A DNA stretch of 39,002 bases from Ureibacillus thermophilus (GCF_004331915.1 NZ_CP036528.1:88205-127206); one strand, 5' to 3'. Shown: positions 28,884 to 39,002, numbered from the stretch's first letter. Notes: generated by a model from the letters alone, not told the origin. A program made the numbers and translations.

Positions 28884-31084
28884 GGGATAGCTCCTTTCCA
28901 AGCCGAACAAAATTCATCTACACAACCTTCAACTAATAAACCTGATTCTCCTTCAATGGTGATTTTCCCATCGTTTGTAACTACGCCAATTTTTTGCGCA
29001 TCCGGAATCATTTGTTCAAACGCTTGAGCATTTTCTTCTTTTACAGTCACAATAAAGCGGGATTGTGATTCACTGAATAATGCAGTGACCGGTGAACCTT
29101 CCAATTTCACATGAACGCCAAGACCATTTGCGCCAAATGTTTTCTCCGCTAAGGCTACCGCAACTCCGCCTTCTGCTACATCGTGGGCTGATTGGATGAG
29201 TCCTGCTTGAATGGCAGAAAGCAATGCTTTTTGGCGTGCTGCCTCTACTTCTAAATCAATGTTTGGCGCTTTGCCGAAAATTTTCCCGTACACTAATTTT
29301 TGCAATTCAGAGCCGCCAAATTCTGTCTTCGTTTCACCCAGTAAATACACAACGTCGCCAGCTTGTTTAACAAATTGCGTTGTCACATGTGATAAATCTT
29401 TCACAAGCCCCACCATGCCAATTGTTGGTGTAGGATATACTGCTTGGCCAGAAGTTTCGTTATAAAGGGAAACGTTTCCGCTGATGACAGGTGTCTCTAA
29501 AGCTCTGCAAGCAGCCGAAATCCCATCGGCACTCTTTTCTAATTGCCAGAAGATTTCAGGTTTTTCTGGGTTACCGAAGTTTAGGCAGTCTGTAATGGAA
29601 AGCGGTTCTCCGCCGGAAGCTACAATGTTGCGGGCGGCTTCTGCCACGGCGATTTTTCCGCCTGTTTCTGGGTCTAAATAAATATAGCGAGAGTTGCAGT
29701 CAGCCGTCATGGCAAGACCTTTATTTGTACCGCGAATGCGCAATACCGCAGCATCTGAACCAGGTGTTACTACCGTGTTTGTGCGCACTTGATAGTCAAA
29801 TTGATTATACACCCATTCTTTAGAAGCAATTGTTGGCGCTTGAAGCAATTGTTTTAATGTTTCTTTGTAGTCGCTTACTTCCGGCTCTGTGTTTTCCATT
29901 GCTTGAAACTCTCTATAGTAATCAGGTTCTTTTGATGGTTTATGATAAACAGGCGCGTCTTTCGCTAATGCATCGGCAGGCACTTCCGCTACCACTTCTC
30001 CTTTATGAATGAGGCGAAGCATTTTATCATCTGTTACTCGACCGATTGCAACGGCATCTAATCCATATTTTTCAAAGATTTTTTTGATTTCTTCTTCACG
30101 GCCTTGTTTCACAACTAAAAGCATGCGTTCTTGGGATTCAGACAACATCATTTCATAAGCCGTCATTCCTGTTTCCCGTTGAGGAACCAAATCTAAATTC
30201 ATTTCAATGCCAGAGCCGGCTTTTGACGCCATTTCAGAGGAAGAGGAAGTGAGCCCTGCTGCCCCCATGTCTTGAATGCCGACAAGCGCATCGGATTTTA
30301 CTACTTCCAAGCAAGCTTCAAGAAGAAGTTTTTCCATGAATGGGTCTCCCACTTGAACCGCTGGACGTTTTTCATCGGATTCTTCACTTAATTCTTCTGA
30401 TGCGAATGTGGCACCATGAATGCCGTCGCGTCCCGTTTTAGCGCCAACATACATCACTGTATTGCCTACGCCTGTCGCTACACCTTTTTGAATGTCTTTA
30501 TGATCGATGATGCCAACGCACATTGCATTTACTAAAGGATTCCCTTCATAGCATGGATCAAATTGGACTTCCCCGCCGACTGTCGGAATGCCGATGCAGT
30601 TGCCGTATCCAGCAATCCCCGCTACAACTTCTTCAAACAAGTATTTCACTCGAGGAGTTTTTAATTCTCCAAAACGTAAAGAGTTTAGCAGTGCAATAGG
30701 ACGCGCTCCCATGGAGAATACGTCGCGAATAATTCCGCCAACCCCTGTTGCGGCTCCTTGGTATGGTTCAATGGCTGAAGGGTGGTTATGGGATTCCATT
30801 TTAAATACAACGGCTTGCTCGTCACCAATGTCCACAATCCCTGCCCCTTCTCCAGGCCCTTGCAATACGCGGGGGCCACTTGTTGGGAACTTGCGCAACA
30901 CTGGTTTGGAATTTTTATACGAACAGTGTTCAGACCACATTACAGAGAACAAACCTGTTTCTGTCCAATTTGGAAGACGACCTAGAATTTCTTCAATTCT
31001 CGCAAATTCTTCATCGCTTAGCCCCAAGTCGCGGTAAAGCTTTTGCTCCTTAATTTGTTCTGCTGTTGGTTCAAAATTAGACAT
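28859..31084 (-). CDS. purL: Phosphoribosylformylglycinamidine synthase subunit PurL
   Basis: PurL is the ATP-dependent subunit of FGAM synthase (fourth step), working with PurQ (glutaminase) and PurS. At 741 residues it is the small Gram-positive form without a fused glutaminase. It has [24 protein letters not shown] (as blocks around 35-58), [24 protein letters not shown] in pieces (about 95-118), [18 protein letters not shown] (about 270-287) and [16 protein letters not shown] (about 633-648). It overlaps purQ by 8 bp and purF by 25 bp, giving a tightly coupled purQ-purL-purF segment. Confidence 0.97.
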   Translation of the reverse strand: MSNFEPTAEQIKEQKLYRDLGLSDEEFARIEEILGRLPNWTETGLFSVMWSEHCSYKNSKPVLRKFPTSGPRVLQGPGEGAGIVDIGDEQAVVFKMESHNHPSAIEPYQGAATGVGGIIRDVFSMGARPIALLNSLRFGELKTPRVKYLFEEVVAGIAGYGNCIGIPTVGGEVQFDPCYEGNPLVNAMCVGIIDHKDIQKGVATGVGNTVMYVGAKTGRDGIHGATFASEELSEESDEKRPAVQVGDPFMEKLLLEACLEVVKSDALVGIQDMGAAGLTSSSSEMASKAGSGIEMNLDLVPQRETGMTAYEMMLSESQERMLLVVKQGREEEIKKIFEKYGLDAVAIGRVTDDKMLRLIHKGEVVAEVPADALAKDAPVYHKPSKEPDYYREFQAMENTEPEVSDYKETLKQLLQAPTIASKEWVYNQFDYQVRTNTVVTPGSDAAVLRIRGTNKGLAMTADCNSRYIYLDPETGGKIAVAEAARNIVASGGEPLSITDCLNFGNPEKPEIFWQLEKSADGISAACRALETPVISGNVSLYNETSGQAVYPTPTIGMVGLVKDLSHVTTQFVKQAGDVVYLLGETKTEFGGSELQKLVYGKIFGKAPNIDLEVEAARQKALLSAIQAGLIQSAHDVAEGGVAVALAEKTFGANGLGVHVKLEGSPVTALFSESQSRFIVTVKEENAQAFEQMIPDAQKIGVVTNDGKITIEGESGLLVEGCVDEFCSAWKGAIPCLLKSEA

Positions 31085-31754
31085 GAGATTCCCTCCACTG
31101 TTTCACAATTGATTTGAATAATGCTAGTCCATCTGCACTGCCAAGTAATGCATCCACTGCGCGTTCAGGGTGAGGCATCATACCAAGAACATTGCCGCGC
31201 TCGTTCACAATACCCGCAATGTTTTCTAGACTTCCGTTTGGATTATCGCCTGCGTATGTGAAAACGATTTGGTTGTTTTCTTTTAATTTTTTCAATGTTT
31301 CCTCGTCACAGAAGTAGTTTCCTTCACCGTGGGCAATCGGAATGTTGATGATTTGTCCTTCATCATATTGATTCGTAAACAATGTTTGATTGTTTTCTAC
31401 TTTCAATGGTACGGTACGGCAAATGAATTTTAAGTTTTTATTGCGTAGTAAAGCGCCAGGTAAGAGTCCTGCTTCCGTTAAGATTTGGAATCCGTTGCAA
31501 ACCCCAAGAATCGGTTTCCCTTCTTCCGCCGCTTTTTTTACTGCCTTCATTACGTTTGATTGGCTTGCCATTGCCCCGCAGCGAAGATAATCTCCGTATG
31601 AGAATCCCCCTGGAATTAAAATGGCATCATATTCGCTTAAATCCGTGGCATCATGCCAAACATATTCCACTTCTTCCCCCAGCTCGTCTTTAATGGCATG
31701 ATACATATCAACGTCACAGTTCGAACCTGGGAAAACGAGTACAGCAAATTTCAT
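31077..31754 (-). CDS. purQ: Phosphoribosylformylglycinamidine synthase subunit PurQ
   Basis: PurQ is the class I glutaminase of FGAM synthase and supplies ammonia to PurL. It starts [16 protein letters not shown]. The oxyanion and nucleophile region is [17 protein letters not shown] (Cys near residue 86), and the His-Glu of the triad is in [10 protein letters not shown] near the end. There are two adjacent ATG codons; the second is chosen because it gives the conserved N-terminus, and GGAGG is 10 nt from it (7 nt from the first). Its 225 residues match the free-standing Bacillus form. It begins at the purS stop and overlaps purL by 8 bp. Confidence 0.96.
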   Translation of the reverse strand: MKFAVLVFPGSNCDVDMYHAIKDELGEEVEYVWHDATDLSEYDAILIPGGFSYGDYLRCGAMASQSNVMKAVKKAAEEGKPILGVCNGFQILTEAGLLPGALLRNKNLKFICRTVPLKVENNQTLFTNQYDEGQIINIPIAHGEGNYFCDEETLKKLKENNQIVFTYAGDNPNGSLENIAGIVNERGNVLGMMPHPERAVDALLGSADGLALFKSIVKQWRESHV

Positions 31755-31756
31755 CA

Positions 31757-32005
31757 TTAATGAGCCTCCTCGATTTCAAAGCGATAATCCTCAATGACTG
31801 TGTTTGCAAGCAGCTTCTCACACATTTCTTTCACTAATGTGTCAATGTCGCGATCAGTATCAGAAATGAGCAGTTCCAAGTATTTCCCGATGCGGACATC
31901 CTCTACTTCTTTGTATCCCATGTTGACTAAAGAACCTTTTACGGCTGAACCTTGTGGATCTAAAACACTTTCGCGCAATGTCACATAAATCTTCACTTTT
32001 TTCAT
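31757..32005 (-). CDS. purS: Phosphoribosylformylglycinamidine synthase subunit PurS
   Basis: PurS is the small third subunit of the Gram-positive FGAM synthase, bridging PurL and PurQ. The 82-residue product starts [19 protein letters not shown] and contains [14 protein letters not shown] and [16 protein letters not shown], all family hallmarks. Three ATGs stand in a row after GGAGG. The third (32005) is preferred because it is 9 nt from the site and gives the usual start; the first overlaps the purC stop as ATGA. It is followed directly by purQ. Confidence 0.96.
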   Translation of the reverse strand: MKKVKIYVTLRESVLDPQGSAVKGSLVNMGYKEVEDVRIGKYLELLISDTDRDIDTLVKEMCEKLLANTVIEDYRFEIEEAH

Positions 32006-32007
32006 CA

Positions 32008-32718
32008 TCATTTTCCTCCAAGTCTAGAAAGTATAATGTTATATACATCTGTTAAACTTCCAAGATCTCGTCTAAACACATCTTTGTCTAATTTCTCTTT
32101 CGTTTCAGCATCCCAAAGCCGGCATGTATCTGGAGAAATCTCATCGGCAAGCAGAATGTTTCCTTCTCTGTCACGGCCAAATTCGAGTTTGAAGTCCACT
32201 AAAATTACTCCGATTGTTTGGAATATTTCCTTTAATGCTTCATTTACTTTTAATGCAAGATTGGCAAGTGTTTCGACTTCTTCTTTCGTTGCAATGCAAA
32301 GAATTTCAATATGATTGTTCGTAATCAACGGATCATTTAAAGCATCGTTTTTATAATAAAATTCCACAATTGGACGTTTTAGCGGTGTTCCTTCTTCAAT
32401 GCCGAGCCGTTCTGAAAAGCTGCCCGCTGCCATATTGCGTACAACTACTTCAAGGGGGATAATTTCCACTTTTTTTACAAGCTGTTCATTCTCGGATACT
32501 TTTTGAATAAAGTGAGATTCAATTCCTTGTTGTTTCAGCTTTTCGAAAATGATGGTAGAAATTTTATTATTTAATATCCCTTTTCCCTCAATTTCTGCTT
32601 TTTTTTGTCCATTAAAAGCCGTGGCGCTGTTTTTATATTCCACAAATAAAACATCTTCCTGATCTGTAGCATATAATCGTTTGGCCTTTCCTTCGTACAA
32701 TAGTGCGCCTTTTTCCAT
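32008..32718 (-). CDS. purC: Phosphoribosylaminoimidazole-succinocarboxamide synthase
   Basis: PurC (SAICAR synthetase) joins aspartate to CAIR with ATP (seventh step in the bacterial pathway). The 236-residue protein begins MEKGALLYEGKAKRLYAT, the family nucleotide-binding start. It contains PLEVVVRNMAAGS (about 87-99), VDFKLEFGRDREGNILLADE (about 173-192) and SPDTCRLWD (about 194-202). It is separated from purB by 40 bp and overlaps the first ATG of purS by 4 bp. Normal length. Confidence 0.97.
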   Translation of the reverse strand: MEKGALLYEGKAKRLYATDQEDVLFVEYKNSATAFNGQKKAEIEGKGILNNKISTIIFEKLKQQGIESHFIQKVSENEQLVKKVEIIPLEVVVRNMAAGSFSERLGIEEGTPLKRPIVEFYYKNDALNDPLITNNHIEILCIATKEEVETLANLALKVNEALKEIFQTIGVILVDFKLEFGRDREGNILLADEISPDTCRLWDAETKEKLDKDVFRRDLGSLTDVYNIILSRLGGK

Positions 32719-32758
32719 ACCCGTTCCCCCAGTAATTTAGATTTGGTATTTTATCGGA

Positions 32759-34057
32759 TTAATCATTTAATCCTAAACGGTCAAATATGTAGTCCACGTT
32801 TTTCAAATGCCAGTTGTAGTCGAAGCAATCATCAATTTCTTCTTTTGTTAATAGCGAGCTGATTTTTTCATCTGCTTCCACTAATGGACGGAATGGGCGT
32901 TGTTCATCCCATGATTTAGCAGTAAGCGGCTGAACTGTATCATAAGCTTCTTCGCGGGATAAACCTTTATCGATAAGTTTTAATAAAACGCGCTGAGAAT
33001 AAATAAGCCCAAATGTTGCATCCATATTGCGCTTCATATTATCAGGGAATACTGTCAAGTTTTTCACAATGTTTGTGAAGCGGTTTAACATATAATTCAA
33101 TGCAATAGTTGTATCCGGTATAATAATGCGTTCTGCTGATGAATGGGAAATATCCCGTTCATGCCATAATGGAACATTTTCATATGCCGTGATAACATGG
33201 CCGCGGATTACGCGAGCAATACCTGCCATATTTTCTGAACCAATTGGATTGCGTTTGTGCGGCATGGCAGATGAACCTTTTTGTCCTTTGGCAAAACCTT
33301 CTTCCACTTCACGTGTTTCAGATTTTTGCAAGTTGCGGATTTCTGTTGCAAATTTTTCGATGGATGTTGCAATTAATGCCAATGTGGCAATGTATTCTGC
33401 ATGACGGTCACGCTGCAATGTTTGGGTTGAAATGGGCGCAGGAGTAAGTCCTAATTTTTCGCAAACATACTTTTCTACAAATGGATCAATGTTGGCATAA
33501 GTTCCTACAGCTCCGGAAATTTTCCCTGTTTCAATTGTTTTGGCAGCTCTTTCAAAGCGTTCCAAATTGCGGTTCATTTCTTCACGCCATAGGGCAAGCT
33601 TTAATCCAAATGTTGTAGGCTCCGCATGAACACCATGTGTACGACCCATCATTACAGTGTATTTATGTTCCTTTGCTTTTTCTGTTAATACATCAATAAA
33701 ATTGTGAAGATCTTTTCTTAAAATGTTGTTGGCTTGTTTAATTAAATAAGAAAGGGCAGTATCTACCACATCCGTTGAAGTGAGCCCGTAATGTACCCAT
33801 TTTTTTTCTTCGCCCAACGTCTCGGATACAGCGCGAGTAAAGGCCACGACGTCATGTTTTGTTGTTTGTTCGATTTCATAAATGCGGTTAATATCAAATG
33901 TTGCATTTTGTCGCAACTTTTCAACGTCTTCTTTCGGAATTACACCAAGTTCAGACCATGCTTCACAAGCTAAAATTTCTACTTCAAGCCAAGCCTTAAA
34001 TTTGTTTTCTTCTGTCCAAATTGCTCCCATCTCTGGGCGAGTATAACGTTCAATCAT
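32759..34057 (-). CDS. purB: Adenylosuccinate lyase
   Basis: PurB cleaves SAICAR to AICAR and adenylosuccinate to AMP, so it serves both IMP and AMP formation. The start at 34057 (AAAGGAG 8 nt upstream) gives 432 residues beginning [14 protein letters not shown], as in B. subtilis. An ATG ten codons upstream lies in the purB-purK junction without a site. The fumarase/aspartase-family signature is [15 protein letters not shown] (about 263-277). Catalytic-type residues are in [14 protein letters not shown] (about 139-152) and SHSSAER (about 304-310). It is 20 bp after purK. Confidence 0.97.
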   Translation of the reverse strand: MIERYTRPEMGAIWTEENKFKAWLEVEILACEAWSELGVIPKEDVEKLRQNATFDINRIYEIEQTTKHDVVAFTRAVSETLGEEKKWVHYGLTSTDVVDTALSYLIKQANNILRKDLHNFIDVLTEKAKEHKYTVMMGRTHGVHAEPTTFGLKLALWREEMNRNLERFERAAKTIETGKISGAVGTYANIDPFVEKYVCEKLGLTPAPISTQTLQRDRHAEYIATLALIATSIEKFATEIRNLQKSETREVEEGFAKGQKGSSAMPHKRNPIGSENMAGIARVIRGHVITAYENVPLWHERDISHSSAERIIIPDTTIALNYMLNRFTNIVKNLTVFPDNMKRNMDATFGLIYSQRVLLKLIDKGLSREEAYDTVQPLTAKSWDEQRPFRPLVEADEKISSLLTKEEIDDCFDYNWHLKNVDYIFDRLGLND

Positions 34058-34077
34058 CTGCAAATCTCCTTTTCTCT

Positions 34078-35199
34078 TTATAACCAAATTCCTGATTCTT
34101 CAATTTCTTTTAATGTTTGATCAATGTCATCTGTTAGAATTGTGACATGACCCATTTTTCTGTTCACTTTCGCCTCTTTTTTGCCGTAAAGATGAACAGA
34201 CCAATGTGGATATTTTACTATTGAATTAATAAGCGGCGCTACATGCTGGCCTAATATATTCACCATTACAGCGGGAGAATGAAGTTTTGGTTTTCTTAAT
34301 GGCCATCCAACCACCGCACGGATATGTTGAGAAAATTGGGAAATATTGCATGCTTCAATGGAATAATGGCCGGAATTATGAGGTCTTGGCGCCAATTCAT
34401 TAATTATTATTTGTCCATCCTTCAACACGAACATTTCTACCGCTAATGTTCCAATTAATTGCAGATGCTCTGCAATTTTATGGGCTGCTTCATCCGCCAA
34501 ATTTTTTGTTTCATCCGAAATTCGAGCCGGAACAATGGTTTCATGCAAAATGTGATTTACATGAATATTTTCTCCGATTGGAAAGCAGTACGTGTCACCA
34601 TTAGCGTTTCTTTGGATGATGACCGAAATTTCCTTTTCAAAAGGAATAAATCCTTCCACAATACATTGGGAGTGTTCAAACAAATTTTTCGCAAGCGGCA
34701 AATCTTCTTTTGAATTAAGTTTTACTTGCCCCTTACCGTCATAACCAAAACGGGCAGTTTTAACAATGCTTGGATAGCCTATTTGGTCAATTTTCTCAAC
34801 CAGTTCCTCATAGCTGTCACAAACAATATAAGGCGCTACAGGGCAACCTGCTTCCACAATCGCCTGTTTTTCCGTCACGCGATTTTGGGTAATGCGGATA
34901 ATTTCAGCACCTTGTGGCACATAGGCAATCTCCGTTAATTTTTTCAATCCTTCGTAATCGATATTTTCAAATTCATAAGTAATAACGTCACTCACTTCTG
35001 CTAATTCTTCCAGTGCGGCTTCATCATCATAAGAAGCTACAATTTGAATATCCGCCACTTGTCCACATGGTGAATTCATTGTAGAGTCAAGAACTGCAAT
35101 TTTAAAACCTGCTTCTTTCGCACTGAGAGCCATCATCCGTCCTAATTGCCCGCCGCCGATGATGCCGATTGTTTGACCGGGGTAAATCGTTTTTATCAC
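34078..35199 (-). CDS. purK: 5-(carboxyamino)imidazole ribonucleotide synthase
   Basis: PurK uses ATP and bicarbonate to carboxylate AIR to N5-CAIR. The 373-residue ATP-grasp enzyme starts with a Rossmann-like segment, [20 protein letters not shown]. It has [13 protein letters not shown] (about 146-158), [14 protein letters not shown] (about 182-195) and [19 protein letters not shown] (about 271-289), the metal and ATP site. Its ATG overlaps the purE stop by 4 bp, so PurE and PurK, consecutive enzymes, are made together. Intact. Confidence 0.97.
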   Translation of the reverse strand: MIKTIYPGQTIGIIGGGQLGRMMALSAKEAGFKIAVLDSTMNSPCGQVADIQIVASYDDEAALEELAEVSDVITYEFENIDYEGLKKLTEIAYVPQGAEIIRITQNRVTEKQAIVEAGCPVAPYIVCDSYEELVEKIDQIGYPSIVKTARFGYDGKGQVKLNSKEDLPLAKNLFEHSQCIVEGFIPFEKEISVIIQRNANGDTYCFPIGENIHVNHILHETIVPARISDETKNLADEAAHKIAEHLQLIGTLAVEMFVLKDGQIIINELAPRPHNSGHYSIEACNISQFSQHIRAVVGWPLRKPKLHSPAVMVNILGQHVAPLINSIVKYPHWSVHLYGKKEAKVNRKMGHVTILTDDIDQTLKEIEESGIWL

Positions 35200-35684
35200 T
35201 TTAAGTCACCCGAACTTTCTAAAACTATTTGTTTTAATTGTTCTCTTCGTGCTTCCAATTTTTCCGCCAATTGTTGATCCGTAATGGATAAAATCTGTGC
35301 TGCAAGCAAGCCGGCATTGGTTGCCCCAGCTTTTCCGATAGCTACCGTTGCCACAGGAACTCCGCCAGGCATTTGAACAATGGAGAGCAATGAATCAAGT
35401 CCATTTAAAGCTTTTGATTGCACCGGTACGCCGATGACAGGCAAAGTAGTTTTACTTGCAACCATCCCCGGCAAATGGGCGGCTCCTCCTGCTCCAGCAA
35501 TAATTACTTCAATTCCCCGTGAACGAGCAGTTTCAGCGTACTCAAACATTAAATCTGGGGTACGATGGGCGGATACGACTTTTTTTTCATATGGTATTTC
35601 CAACTCATCTAAAATATCGCAAGCATGCTTCATCGTTTCCCAGTCACTTGAACTTCCCATAATGACGCCGATTTTAGGATTCAT
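35196..35684 (-). CDS. purE: N5-carboxyaminoimidazole ribonucleotide mutase
   Basis: PurE (class I) moves the carboxyl group of N5-CAIR to C4, giving CAIR. The 162-residue protein has [14 protein letters not shown] (about 5-18), [16 protein letters not shown] (about 36-51, with the catalytic His) and [16 protein letters not shown] (about 61-76). It is the first gene of the operon, about 250 nt downstream of the promoter; the leader carries the purine riboswitch and its terminator. The ribosome site AAAAGGAG precedes the ATG closely. Confidence 0.97.
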   Translation of the reverse strand: MNPKIGVIMGSSSDWETMKHACDILDELEIPYEKKVVSAHRTPDLMFEYAETARSRGIEVIIAGAGGAAHLPGMVASKTTLPVIGVPVQSKALNGLDSLLSIVQMPGGVPVATVAIGKAGATNAGLLAAQILSITDQQLAEKLEARREQLKQIVLESSGDLK

Positions 35685-35730
35685 CCATAACGCTCCTTTT
35701 TAAGTTAACAATGTATTTACATGTATTCGT

Positions 35731-35788
35731 AAAAAAATCCTCAAATAGCCCGCCTTCGCTACACGGTAGAAAGCAGAGTACTTGAGGA
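35731..35788 (-). terminator. Riboswitch-controlled terminator of the pur leader
   Basis: On minus TCCTCAAGTA (35779-35788) pairs with TATTTGAGGA (35738-35747), enclosing a second stem (GCTTTC with GAAGGC) and followed by seven T (35731-35737). The alternative antiterminator uses TGCTTTCTACCG (35764-35775) paired with CGGGAAAGCA (35847-35856), which contains the 3' strand of aptamer stem P1. Guanine binding should therefore favour termination. Confidence 0.85.
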
Positions 35789-35852
35789 CATAGCAAAACA
35801 GAAGGTTGAGGTAATTTATTTCCAACCTACCGAATCATCCAAAAGTTGCTTT

Positions 35853-35923
35853 CCCGCATAGTCCGACATTTACGGTGTCGGGTAGAGACACTAGAGCCAT
35901 ATCCTCTAGTATATATGTGGGAC
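35853..35923 (-). promoter_or_regulatory. Purine (guanine-type) riboswitch aptamer
   Basis: Reading minus: P1 5' strand CCCACATA, then P2 CTAGAG-GATATGG-CTCTAG, junction TGTCTCTACC, P3 CCGACA-CCGTAAA-TGTCGG, then ACTATGCGGG closing P1. The junction and both loops match the xpt-type aptamer almost base for base. The base that sets specificity, before UAUG after P3, is C, which predicts guanine or hypoxanthine and not adenine. It lies in the purE leader and controls the downstream terminator. Confidence 0.95.
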
Positions 35924-35936
35924 TTTTCCTTTGTTC

Positions 35937-35965
35937 ATTGTAGCAAGGGTGAAGAAGAAAATCAA
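35937..35965 (-). promoter_or_regulatory. Sigma-A promoter of the pur operon
   Basis: On minus TTGATT (35960-35965), a 17-bp spacer and TACAAT (35937-35942), the latter preceded by TGC, an extended -10. It stands directly before the riboswitch and after the PurR boxes, as in B. subtilis purE. Confidence 0.88.
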
Positions 35966-35970
35966 TCAAA

Positions 35971-36014
35971 AAATGCGAACATTTATTTAATGTATCATTT
36001 AAATGTTCGTGTTT
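35971..36014. promoter_or_regulatory. Divergent PurBox pair, PurR operator
   Basis: CGAACATTTA (35976-35985) and TAAATGTTCG (36000-36009) are perfect inverted copies of the CGAAC core with AT flanks, separated by 14 bp. This is the arrangement and spacing known for B. subtilis PurR boxes. They lie just upstream of the -35, so PurR would repress when PRPP is low. The same arms followed by CA and six T on minus could also terminate the yebG transcript. Confidence 0.88.
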
Positions 36015-36017
36015 TTG

Positions 36018-36218
36018 TTATTTTTTATTATTATCCTCCATTAATTCTCCTTTAAACATAACTTTTTGACGAAAATATGTAATTTCGCCATTAATCCTTT
36101 GAAAGATTGGTTCTTCTTTTCTTAAGACCGGCATGTAACCCTTTTTTCTCATTCTTTCAATACATTGTTCCGGCGTTTCATGTTCCTCCATTTCAAACCA
36201 CGCTGTTTTTTTCGACAT
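36018..36218 (-). CDS. yebG: NETI motif-containing protein (YebG-like)
   Basis: A 66-residue small soluble protein of the NETI family, found next to purE in Bacillus (YebG). It starts MSKKTAWFEMEEHETPEQC and continues IERMRKKGYMPVLRKEEPIF. Here the naming motif is HETP instead of NETI, while the C-x-x-R-M and GY-x-P-x-x-R-x-E-x-PIF parts are kept. The tail is Lys/Asn-rich. Function is unknown. The start at 36218 has GGAAG 8 nt upstream; the longer frame from 36260 lacks a site. The stop is 4 bp from the PurBox pair, whose hairpin probably ends its transcript. Confidence 0.88.
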   Translation of the reverse strand: MSKKTAWFEMEEHETPEQCIERMRKKGYMPVLRKEEPIFQRINGEITYFRQKVMFKGELMEDNNKK

Positions 36219-36659
36219 TTCTATCTTCCTTTCTAATCTTCCAGAATTTATATTTCTCAATTCTATCTTAGTAAATAAATATCATTTTTTTTGTGTTTTT
36301 TGTTAAATAGAGAATTTTTAAGGAAATTCCAATTACTTTTGGCAATGAATTTATTAATGATGCGATGCAATCACAGACGCTGTTGCCACAAAAGATCCAA
36401 TCTTTCATCCAGTTAATAAATAATAAAATCACCTCCCAGATAACAGTCTGAGGAGGTGTTTACATTGTTTCGACTATATTGTTATTTTGTTCATTTAATA
36501 TGAAAGTATTTATTATATTCATCAATCCAATCTTTATATTGCATCAATCAAAAGAATAGTTAGTATTTTATTGCGAATTATTCAGCGTTATTTCTTTGTG
36601 GTTGCTTCTTTATTTGTCGAGGATATATTGAGTGTGGATGCAATGGCATTTGAGGTTTA
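36219..36659. other. AT-rich intergenic region with no recognised gene
   Basis: Nothing with convincing coding signals is present. A plus-strand frame is open from 36311 to a stop at 36449-36451 (46 codons, no ribosome site), whose last codons run into a hairpin: CACCTCC (36430-36436) against GGAGGTG (36452-36458), with an inner CAGA/TCTG stem. On minus the hairpin is followed by ATTTTATT, a weak terminator. These could be remains of a decayed gene. Confidence 0.4.
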
Positions 36660-36778
36660 TTGCTTTTTCAATTAGTGCGGATACTTCTTCGTTTAGTGCG
36701 TTTGTTTTTTCGATTAGTGCGGATACTTCTTCATTTAGTGCGTTTGTTTTTTCGATTGGTGCGGATACTTCTTCGTTT
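36660..36778. repeat. Tandem array of 21-nt units (copy 2)
   Basis: About five and a half units of 21 nt arranged as a 42-nt higher-order repeat. On plus, an A-type unit TTGTTTTTTCGATTAGTGCG and its final base alternates with ATACTTCTTCGTTTAGTGCG and its final base. The (A/T)TTAGTGCG core and the GGATAC/GTTTG alternation are the same as in the array at 8973-9130. The two arrays read in opposite orientation on the plus strand. The minus frame across it gives a 14-residue repeat (NEEVSALIEKTNAL), without a ribosome site, so I treat it as non-coding. Confidence 0.85.
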
Positions 36779-36863
36779 CCCGATAATCTAAAATAGGCGT
36801 CCATCTCTTTTTTCATAAAAATAATATAAAAATGGAAATCTCTTCTATTTGAAAAAAACAAAT

Positions 36864-36899
36864 AAAAAAGCCACTACCGACTTTCTGTCAGTAATGACT
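36864..36899 (-). terminator. rRNA operon terminator
   Basis: AGCCACTACCGAC (36869-36881) pairs with GTCAGTAATGACT (36887-36899), 13 bp including G-T pairs. On minus it is followed by a T tract. It stands 6 bp after the 5S gene. Confidence 0.85.
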
Positions 36900-36905
36900 T
36901 TTTGA

Positions 36906-37021
<116 letters not shown>

Positions 37022-37304
37022 CTCGCATATGTAACTTTGAGAGGTTGTTCTCTCAAAACTGGATAACGACATTGAAAGGATATTGGTTAAGTCCTCGATC
37101 GATTAGTATCCGTCAGCTCCACACGTCACCGTGCTTCCACCTCGGACCTATCTACCTCATCGTCTTTGAGGGATCTTACTTGCTTATGCAATGGGAAATC
37201 TCATCTTGAGGGGGGCTTCATGCTTAGATGCTTTCAGCACTTATCCCGTCCACACATAGCTACCCAGCTGTGCCTTTGGCAAGACAACTGGTACACCAGC
37301 GGTG

Positions 37305-37339
<35 letters not shown>

Positions 37340-37363
37340 CTCTCAAATTTCCTACGCCCACGA

Positions 37364-37447
<84 letters not shown>

Positions 37448-37452
37448 GACTA

Positions 37453-37676
<224 letters not shown>

Positions 37677-38000
37677 ACCATTCTGAGGGAACCTTTGGGC
37701 GCCTCCGTTACCTTTTGGGAGGCGACCGCCCCAGTCAAACTGTCCACCTGACACTGTCTCCCAAGCCGATCAGGCTTGCGGGTTAGAATTTCAGTACAAC
37801 CAGGGTAGTATCCCAAGGGCGCCTCCAGGGAAGCTGGCGCTCCCCCTTCTACGGCTCCTACCTATCCTGTACAAGTTGCACCGAAATTCAATATCAGGCT
37901 ACAGTAAAGCTCCACGGGGTCTTTCCGTCCTGTCGCGGGTAACCTGCATCTTCACAGGTACTATAATTTCACCGAGTCTCTCGTTGAGACAGTGCCCAGA

Positions 38001-38085
<85 letters not shown>

Positions 38086-38454
38086 TGGGGCTTCAATTCG
38101 GAGCTTCGCTTGCGCTAACTCCTCCTCTTAACCTTCCAGCACCGGGCAGGCGTCAGCCCCTATACTTCACCTTACGGTTTTGCAGAGACCTGTGTTTTTG
38201 ATAAACAGTCGCCTGGGCCTATTCACTGCGGCTCATCGGGGCTTGCACCCCAATGAGCACCCCTTCTCCCGAAGTTACGGGGTCATTTTGCCGAGTTCCT
38301 TAACGAGAGTTCTCTCGCTCACCTTAGGATTCTCTCCTCGACTACCTGTGTCGGTTTGCGGTACGGGCACCTCCCGCCTCGCTAGAGGCTTTTCTTGGCA
38401 GTGTGAAATCAGGAACTTCGCCTCAAAAGAGGCTCCCCATCACAACTCAGCGTT

Positions 38455-38655
<201 letters not shown>

Positions 38656-39002
38656 CCTTGTTGCTTGGACACGCGCAACCAACGGCGTGCTTTCCCTATC
38701 CTCCTGCGTCCCCCCATTGCTCAAACGGCGGGTAGGTGGTACAGGAATATCAACCTGTTGTCCATCGCCTACGCCTTTCGGCCTCGGCTTAGGTCCCGAC
38801 TAACCCTGAGCGGACGAGCCTTCCTCAGGAAACCTTAGTCATTCGGTGGATGGGATTCTCACCCATCTTTCGCTACTCATACCGGCATTCTCACTTCTAA
38901 GCGCTCCACCAGTCCTTCCGGTCTGACTTCAGCGCACTTAGAACGCTCTCCTACCACTCGTGCGATGCACGAATCCACAGCTTCGGTGAACCGTTTAGCC
39001 CC

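Noticed and set aside
36610-36861. Minus-strand ORF of 83 residues that looks like a short coiled coil
   Set aside because: No ribosome site, repeat-derived, and it overlaps the rRNA terminator side. The heptad pattern follows from the 21-nt period.
37022-37084. tRNA gene in the 23S-5S spacer
   Set aside because: Only 63 bp, with no cloverleaf. A short inverted repeat (GAGAGGTT/TTCTCTC type) is probably an rRNA processing stem.

Overview
The window looks like chromosomal DNA of a Bacillales bacterium. The purEKBCSQLFMNHD order, the block yerA-yerB-yerC-pcrB-pcrA-ligA-camS-gatCAB-dagK-rlmCD (in the order known from Bacillus subtilis), and the AT-rich coding sequence with GGAGG ribosome binding sites all point there. 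I lean to Planococcaceae/Caryophanaceae (Ureibacillus or Lysinibacillus-like). That family-level guess is inference and was not tested.

Layout, left to right. 1-2590 is mobile DNA: a 3'-truncated IS1182-like transposase and a large serine recombinase that ends 35 bp from the 3' end of rlmCD, a plausible integration site. 2593-9222 holds rlmCD, an HXXEE membrane protein, a nested composite repeat, and a cytochrome bd cluster: cydA, cydB, a 36-codon cydS and a 31-codon membrane ORF in front of cydA. It also holds dagK and a thioredoxin-like gene that has lost its 5' end next to a 21-nt tandem repeat. 9223-22206 is the conserved housekeeping block: gatCAB, camS, ligA, pcrA, pcrB, yerC, yerB, yerA. 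22379-22846 is a small DUF2892-type membrane protein.

22902-35684 is the whole IMP biosynthesis operon on the minus strand, with overlapping or closely spaced genes. It is driven from a PurR-box pair, a sigma-A promoter with extended -10, and a guanine-type purine riboswitch with a terminator at 35731-36014. Regulation is therefore by PurR at initiation and by guanine at attenuation. A hairpin and a 99-bp gap set purD slightly apart from purH. Upstream lies yebG (NETI motif), then about 690 bp of AT-rich DNA with a second array of the same 21-nt repeat. The window ends in the 3' part of an rRNA operon (5S and partial 23S, minus strand).

The most unusual observation is in the 23S rRNA gene. 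A 201-bp piece of domain V (37476-37676), including the peptidyl-transferase strand, occurs a second time at 38455-38655 with one base difference. There it sits where a short domain III hairpin is expected. It is either a real rearranged rRNA gene or an assembly chimera, and reads spanning it would decide. Next come the dispersed 21-nt repeat family, with its apparent role in truncating the thioredoxin-like gene, and the two unlisted small membrane ORFs around cydAB.
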